From: Streptomyces fructofermentans
GTDB taxonomy: Bacteria; Actinomycetota; Actinomycetes; Streptomycetales; Streptomycetaceae
DNA: 64,000 nt
Direction of reading: 5' to 3'
Assembly (NCBI RefSeq): GCF_014651055.1
Contig: NZ_BMWD01000018.1
Location: 123,609 to 187,608 of the forward strand
The notes beneath the pieces are model-generated. The model did no database searches. It saw only the letters and a list, made by a program, of their open reading frames with translations, and had not been told where the DNA came from. Positions 60,835 to 64,000 of the stretch are shown in pieces; the stretch's first letter is position 1; each line of letters starts with the position of its first letter. Position numbers and translations under genes: made by a program.

Positions 60835-61341
60835 TCACGCGGCGGGCTGCGCGAGCCACTCGGGCAGCGCGTCGAGGTCGTCCTGCCCCAGGGCCAGCAG
60901 CATCGCGTCGGCCGGCGTCGGCTCGAACGGCTGCCGCAGCAGCGGCATCTGCGCCTGCTCGGGCGTACGGGCCGCCTTGCGGTGGTTGTCCTCCGCGCAC
61001 GACGCCACGGTGTTCAGCCACGAGTCCCGGCCGCCCTGCGCCCTCGGCACCACGTGGTCCACGGTCGTCGCCCGCCGCCCGCAGTACGCGCACCTGTGCC
61101 GGTCACGGACCAGGACACCACGCCTCGACCACGGAGCTTGTCTTCGGAACGGCACCCTCACGTACCTGCAGAGCCTGATCACCCGGGGCGCCGGTATGTC
61201 GAGAGCCGCTCCGCGCATGCGCAGTTCGGGGTGGGCCTGCTCGACAACGGCCTTGTCCTGCAGCACCAGAACGACGGCCCGGTTCAACGTCACCGTCGAC
61301 AACGGCTCGAAGCTCGCATTCAGCACCAGCGTGTCACGCAT
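60835..61341 (-). CDS. HNH endonuclease family protein
   Basis: A 168-residue protein. RHRCAYCGRRATTVDHVVPR with NTVASCAEDNHRK gives the HNH core with a zinc-binding CxxC pair. The N-terminal 90 residues (LVLNASFEPLSTVTLNRAVV) are conserved in actinobacteria. The ATG at 61341 with GGGAGG upstream is chosen over one ten codons earlier. Function may be in DNA repair or a vestigial mobile role. Confidence 0.9.
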   Translation of the reverse strand: MRDTLVLNASFEPLSTVTLNRAVVLVLQDKAVVEQAHPELRMRGAALDIPAPRVIRLCRYVRVPFRRQAPWSRRGVLVRDRHRCAYCGRRATTVDHVVPRAQGGRDSWLNTVASCAEDNHRKAARTPEQAQMPLLRQPFEPTPADAMLLALGQDDLDALPEWLAQPAA

Positions 61342-61429
61342 CCCGCCCACCTCCCGTACGCACCGGCCCACCCCCTCGCGGGCGGGCTTGGATCAACTCT
61401 GGCCGGGCACGCCGAGATGGACAACGCAA

Positions 61430-61475
61430 TAAAAAAGTGCCCGCCCCTGATCAATTCCAAGACCAGGGGCGGGCA
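61430..61475 (-). terminator. intrinsic terminator of the YbhB gene
   Basis: On the minus strand TGCCCGCCCCTG (61475-61464) pairs with CAGGGGCGGGCA (61449-61438) and is followed by CTTTTTTATT. This is one of the few canonical U-tract terminators in the window. Confidence 0.85.
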
Positions 61476-61491
61476 AACGTTCGGTGAACGC

Positions 61492-62031
61492 TCAGCTGTC
61501 CGCGGGAGCGGCGTACTCGGCGACGACCTGGGCCCTCGCCAGCGTGTGGAAACGGAGGTTGAAGCCCACGACGGCCGGCGACGCGTCCGCGTCGGGGCCG
61601 AGCTTCTCCTGATCCACCGCGTACACCGTGAACACGTACCGGTGCGCCGGGTCACCGGGAGGCGGCGCCGCACCGCCGAAGTCCCGGGACCCGTAGTCGT
61701 TGCGCACCTGGACGGCGCCGTCGGGCAGACCCTCGAACTTCCCCGTGCCCGCGCCCGTCGGCAGCGCGGTCACCGACGCCGGGAGGTCGAACAGGACCCA
61801 GTGCCAGAACCCGCTCCCCGTGGGGGCGTCAGGGTCGAAGCACGTCACGGCGAAGCTCTTCGTCCCCGGCGGGAAACCCTCCCAGCTGAGCTGCGGAGAG
61901 GTGTTCCCCGCCGCGTGGACCTGAGCGTCCTTCAGCGTCCCGCCCGCCTCGACGTCCTCACTCGTGACCGCGAACGACGGCACGGCGGGGTGGAAGTCGT
62001 GGGGAAGCGGCGGCCTCTTGGGCTCGGTCAC
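61492..62031 (-). CDS. YbhB/YbcL family (PEBP-like) protein
   Basis: A 179-residue phosphatidylethanolamine-binding-fold protein with SPQLSWEGFPPGTKSFAVTC, DPDAPTGSGFWHWVLFDLP, YGSRDFGGAAPPPGDPAHRY and FTVYAVDQEKL. Bacterial members are called Raf kinase inhibitor-like; the ligand is unknown. GTG 62031 has AGGAGG upstream. Confidence 0.92.
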   Translation of the reverse strand: MTEPKRPPLPHDFHPAVPSFAVTSEDVEAGGTLKDAQVHAAGNTSPQLSWEGFPPGTKSFAVTCFDPDAPTGSGFWHWVLFDLPASVTALPTGAGTGKFEGLPDGAVQVRNDYGSRDFGGAAPPPGDPAHRYVFTVYAVDQEKLGPDADASPAVVGFNLRFHTLARAQVVAEYAAPADS

Positions 62032-62082
62032 CTCGGCACCTCCTGATCGGTTCCTACTGACGGGAGACTCTCGTCCCCGAGC

Positions 62083-62865
62083 CTAGAACCAGTTGCGCCG
62101 GCTGCCGACCTCGGACAGCCACTGGTTGAGGTACGCCGCCCAGTCGGTCCCGTGGAAGTCGTTCAGCCCCACCTTGAAGGAGCGGAACGAGTCGCTGCCC
62201 TCGCCGAACAGACCCGGCTTCTTGTCCATCTCCAGGACGACGTCCATCTCACGGTCGTCCGCGACGAAGCTGAGCTCGACCTGGTTGAGACCGCGGTACT
62301 GCTGCGGCGGGAAGAACTCGATCTCCTGGTAGAACGGCAGCTTCTGCCGAGTGCCCCGGATGTGCCCCCGCTCCAGGTCCGCGTTCTTGAAGCGGAAGCC
62401 GAGCTGGATGAACGCGTCCAGCAGCGCCTGCTGCGCCGGCAGCGGGTGCACGCTGATCGGGTCCAGGTCGCCGGAGTCCAGGGCGCGCGCGATCTCCAGC
62501 TCGGTGGTCACACCGATGTTCATCCCGCGCAGGGGCTGGCCGTCGATCGTCGTGATCGGCGTCTCCCACGGGATCTCCAGCCCGAAGGGCACCGCGTGCA
62601 CCGCGTTCGCCTCCAGCTCGAAGGCCCCGCCGAGCCGCAGCTTGGTGAACGAGACGTCCTGCTTGTACTCCTGGTCCTGGCCCTCGACCTCGACCCGGGC
62701 CTGCAGACCCACCGACAGGCCCTCGATGGCCTGGTTGACGGACCCGCCCTGGATCCGCACCTCACCCTGGACGACGCCTCCGGGAACGACATTGACCTCG
62801 GTCAGTACCGTCTCGACCGAAGCCCCACCGGCCCCCAGGCTCGCAAGCAGCCGCTTGAACCCCAT
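62083..62865 (-). CDS. Spo0M-like sporulation control protein
   Basis: A 260-residue arrestin-fold protein: MGFKRLLASLGAGGASVETV and the conserved YRGLNQVELSFVADDREMD. In Bacillus, Spo0M modulates sporulation; in Streptomyces related genes are linked to development, but the role here is inferred only from family. GAGGAGGA lies before the ATG. The C-terminus (DFHGTDWAAYLNQWLSEVGS) is intact. Confidence 0.9.
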   Translation of the reverse strand: MGFKRLLASLGAGGASVETVLTEVNVVPGGVVQGEVRIQGGSVNQAIEGLSVGLQARVEVEGQDQEYKQDVSFTKLRLGGAFELEANAVHAVPFGLEIPWETPITTIDGQPLRGMNIGVTTELEIARALDSGDLDPISVHPLPAQQALLDAFIQLGFRFKNADLERGHIRGTRQKLPFYQEIEFFPPQQYRGLNQVELSFVADDREMDVVLEMDKKPGLFGEGSDSFRSFKVGLNDFHGTDWAAYLNQWLSEVGSRRNWF

Positions 62866-63025
62866 GTCTTTTCCTCCTCGGGCATCGCCCGTTGTTCCGT
62901 CCGGATCCTTGATCCATACAACGCAATCCGGCCGTGACCGGTTCCACGCCGCCCTCACCCTGGCAAGGAGAGGGCCCCGTGACCACCCCGCCGACAGTCG
63001 TACCTCTGCACTACGCTCGGACGGC

Positions 63026-63667
63026 ATGATCGCGGCCACCGACCGTACGCCCCTCACCCGGGCGTTCTTCGACCGACCCGTACTGGAGGTCGCCCCCGAC
63101 CTCCTGGGGCGGACCCTCGTACGCGCCACGCCCGACGGTCCGATCGAACTGCGCCTCACGGAGGTCGAGGCGTACGACGGCCCGAACGATCCCGGCTCCC
63201 ACGCCTATCGCGGTCGCACGGCCCGCAACGGCGTGATGTTCGGTCCGCCCGGACATGTGTACGTCTACTTCACCTACGGCATGTGGCACTGCATGAACCT
63301 GGTGTGCGGTCCGGGCGGCAGACCGAGCGGAGTCCTGCTCCGCGCGGGCGAGGTCACCGTGGGCACCGAGCTGGCCCGCAAACGTCGACTTTCGGCCCGC
63401 CATGACCGAGAACTCGCCAAAGGCCCGGCGCGCCTGGCGACGGCGCTGGACGTCGACCGCTCCCTCGACGGCACGGACGCCTGCGGTCCCGAGGGGAGCC
63501 CGATCACCGTCCTCGGCGGCACCCCCGTCCCCTCCGGGCAGGTCAGCACCGGTCCGCGCACCGGCGTGGCCGGCGACGGGGCAGCGCACCCGTGGCGCTT
63601 CTGGATCTCGAACGACCCGACTGTCAGCCCGTATCGGGCCCACACCCCCCGCAGGCGCTCAACTTGA
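63026..63667 (+). CDS. DNA-3-methyladenine glycosylase (MPG type)
   Basis: A 213-residue AAG/MPG-fold glycosylase for alkylated purines. LRLTEVEAYDGPNDPGSHAY holds the catalytic Glu, and RNGVMFGPPGHVYVYFTYGM and NDPTVSPYR are conserved. TACGCT is eight bases before ATG 63026 and no ribosome binding site is seen. It is divergent from the Spo0M gene. Confidence 0.92.
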   Translation: MIAATDRTPLTRAFFDRPVLEVAPDLLGRTLVRATPDGPIELRLTEVEAYDGPNDPGSHAYRGRTARNGVMFGPPGHVYVYFTYGMWHCMNLVCGPGGRPSGVLLRAGEVTVGTELARKRRLSARHDRELAKGPARLATALDVDRSLDGTDACGPEGSPITVLGGTPVPSGQVSTGPRTGVAGDGAAHPWRFWISNDPTVSPYRAHTPRRRST

Positions 63668-64000
63668 CTCGCCCCTGGGCGATCCGTAATGTGGCCCGAG
63701 CCGCTGAACCGGGTACGACGTTCAGTCAGCAGTCGGAAGCGGCCAACCCACTACCTACGACTTCCTCTCAGCGAGGGTGAATTCGACGTGCCCGCACGTC
63801 CGCATTCAAAGTCGCGCAGCTCGATTATGAGTTGCCAGGGGAATCGGCTAGCGTAGTGAATGTCGAAAGGCCGCAAGGCCAATAGGCAAATCCCAACCGA
63901 CTGGGAATCAGGCCCGAAAGGATCTGGTAGAGTCCGAACCGCCGGAAAGGGAAACGCGAAAGCGGAAACCTGGAAAGCACCGAGGAAATCGGAACCGGAA
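63668..64000 (+). promoter_or_regulatory. promoter and leader region of an rRNA operon
   Basis: The sequence from about 63890 (GACTGGGAATCAGGCCCGAA) with TCTGGTAGAGTC and repeated GGAAA/GGAAAC steps matches, from memory, the region just before Streptomyces 16S rRNA genes. Candidate promoters: TTGCCA (63832-63837) with TAGTGA (63854-63859) at 16-bp spacing, and TAGAGT (63928-63933). A GACGTG/CACGTC hairpin is at 63785-63800. The 16S gene itself would begin beyond the window. Confidence 0.7.

Noticed and set aside
1..64000. CRISPR arrays, insertion sequences, prophage genes, tRNA genes
   Set aside because: None was seen: no regularly spaced repeats, no transposase or integrase motifs and no cloverleaf sequences noticed on reading both strands.

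Overview
The window is GC-rich actinobacterial chromosome, almost certainly Streptomyces. Codons end overwhelmingly in G or C, GTG starts are common, and there are chaplins, two Asp23/Gls24-family proteins, DUF3099, a streptophobe-type membrane protein and a FHA/ABC exporter. From memory, the order chaplin, two-component pair, QueA-like, SerB, FabI, FabG, TldD/PmbA, TyrS, MoaA, ActP matches the SCO18xx region of S. coelicolor. I see no phage, transposase, tRNA or CRISPR array. The right end runs into a sequence that looks like the promoter region of an rRNA operon.

Left part (1-16300): an alpha/beta-hydrolase fragment, an unrecognised Streptomyces protein and a VOC protein, then a decayed zinc-metallopeptidase remnant. 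Next comes a module of ABC-F ATPase, small HTH protein and enoyl-CoA hydratase, the same three families found together in Mycobacterium (Rv1472/Rv1473/Rv1473A, from memory). It is followed by an envelope-stress locus (two Asp23/Gls24 proteins, a small membrane protein, a DUF6286-like protein, an AmaP-like anchor and a divergent Asp23-like protein), then SDR, GH15, SURF1, zinc-ribbon, DEDDh-BRCT exonuclease and TetR genes on the minus strand.

Central left (16300-30000): a compact operon of acetoacetate-decarboxylase-like, SDR and two amidohydrolase genes, divergent from the TetR gene with a 19-bp palindrome between them. This is the best candidate for an undescribed metabolic system. Then a fatty-acid-hydroxylase-type protein, YhhN, zinc alcohol dehydrogenase, CopD, a two-part CoA-transferase and two tandem secreted subtilases.

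Central right (30000-49000): DUF485-ActP acetate uptake, moaA, DUF3099 and GlsB membrane proteins, tyrS, TldD/PmbA, fabG-fabI, GntR with a divergent CynX-type exporter, small membrane proteins, SixA, serB and the streptophobe protein.

Right part (49000-64000): FHA-ABC exporter, SLT lytic enzyme with a long structured leader, a QueA-like/SDR pair, a GAF histidine kinase with LuxR regulator beside two Cys-less chaplins, an ABC ATPase, an NfeD/SPFH pair, HNH endonuclease, YbhB, Spo0M, 3-methyladenine glycosylase, then the rRNA promoter region.

A recurrent feature is starts preceded by a TANNNT box 6-8 nt upstream with no ribosome binding site, as expected for leaderless mRNAs. The most interesting case is a seven-codon leader peptide ahead of the ABC-F gene.
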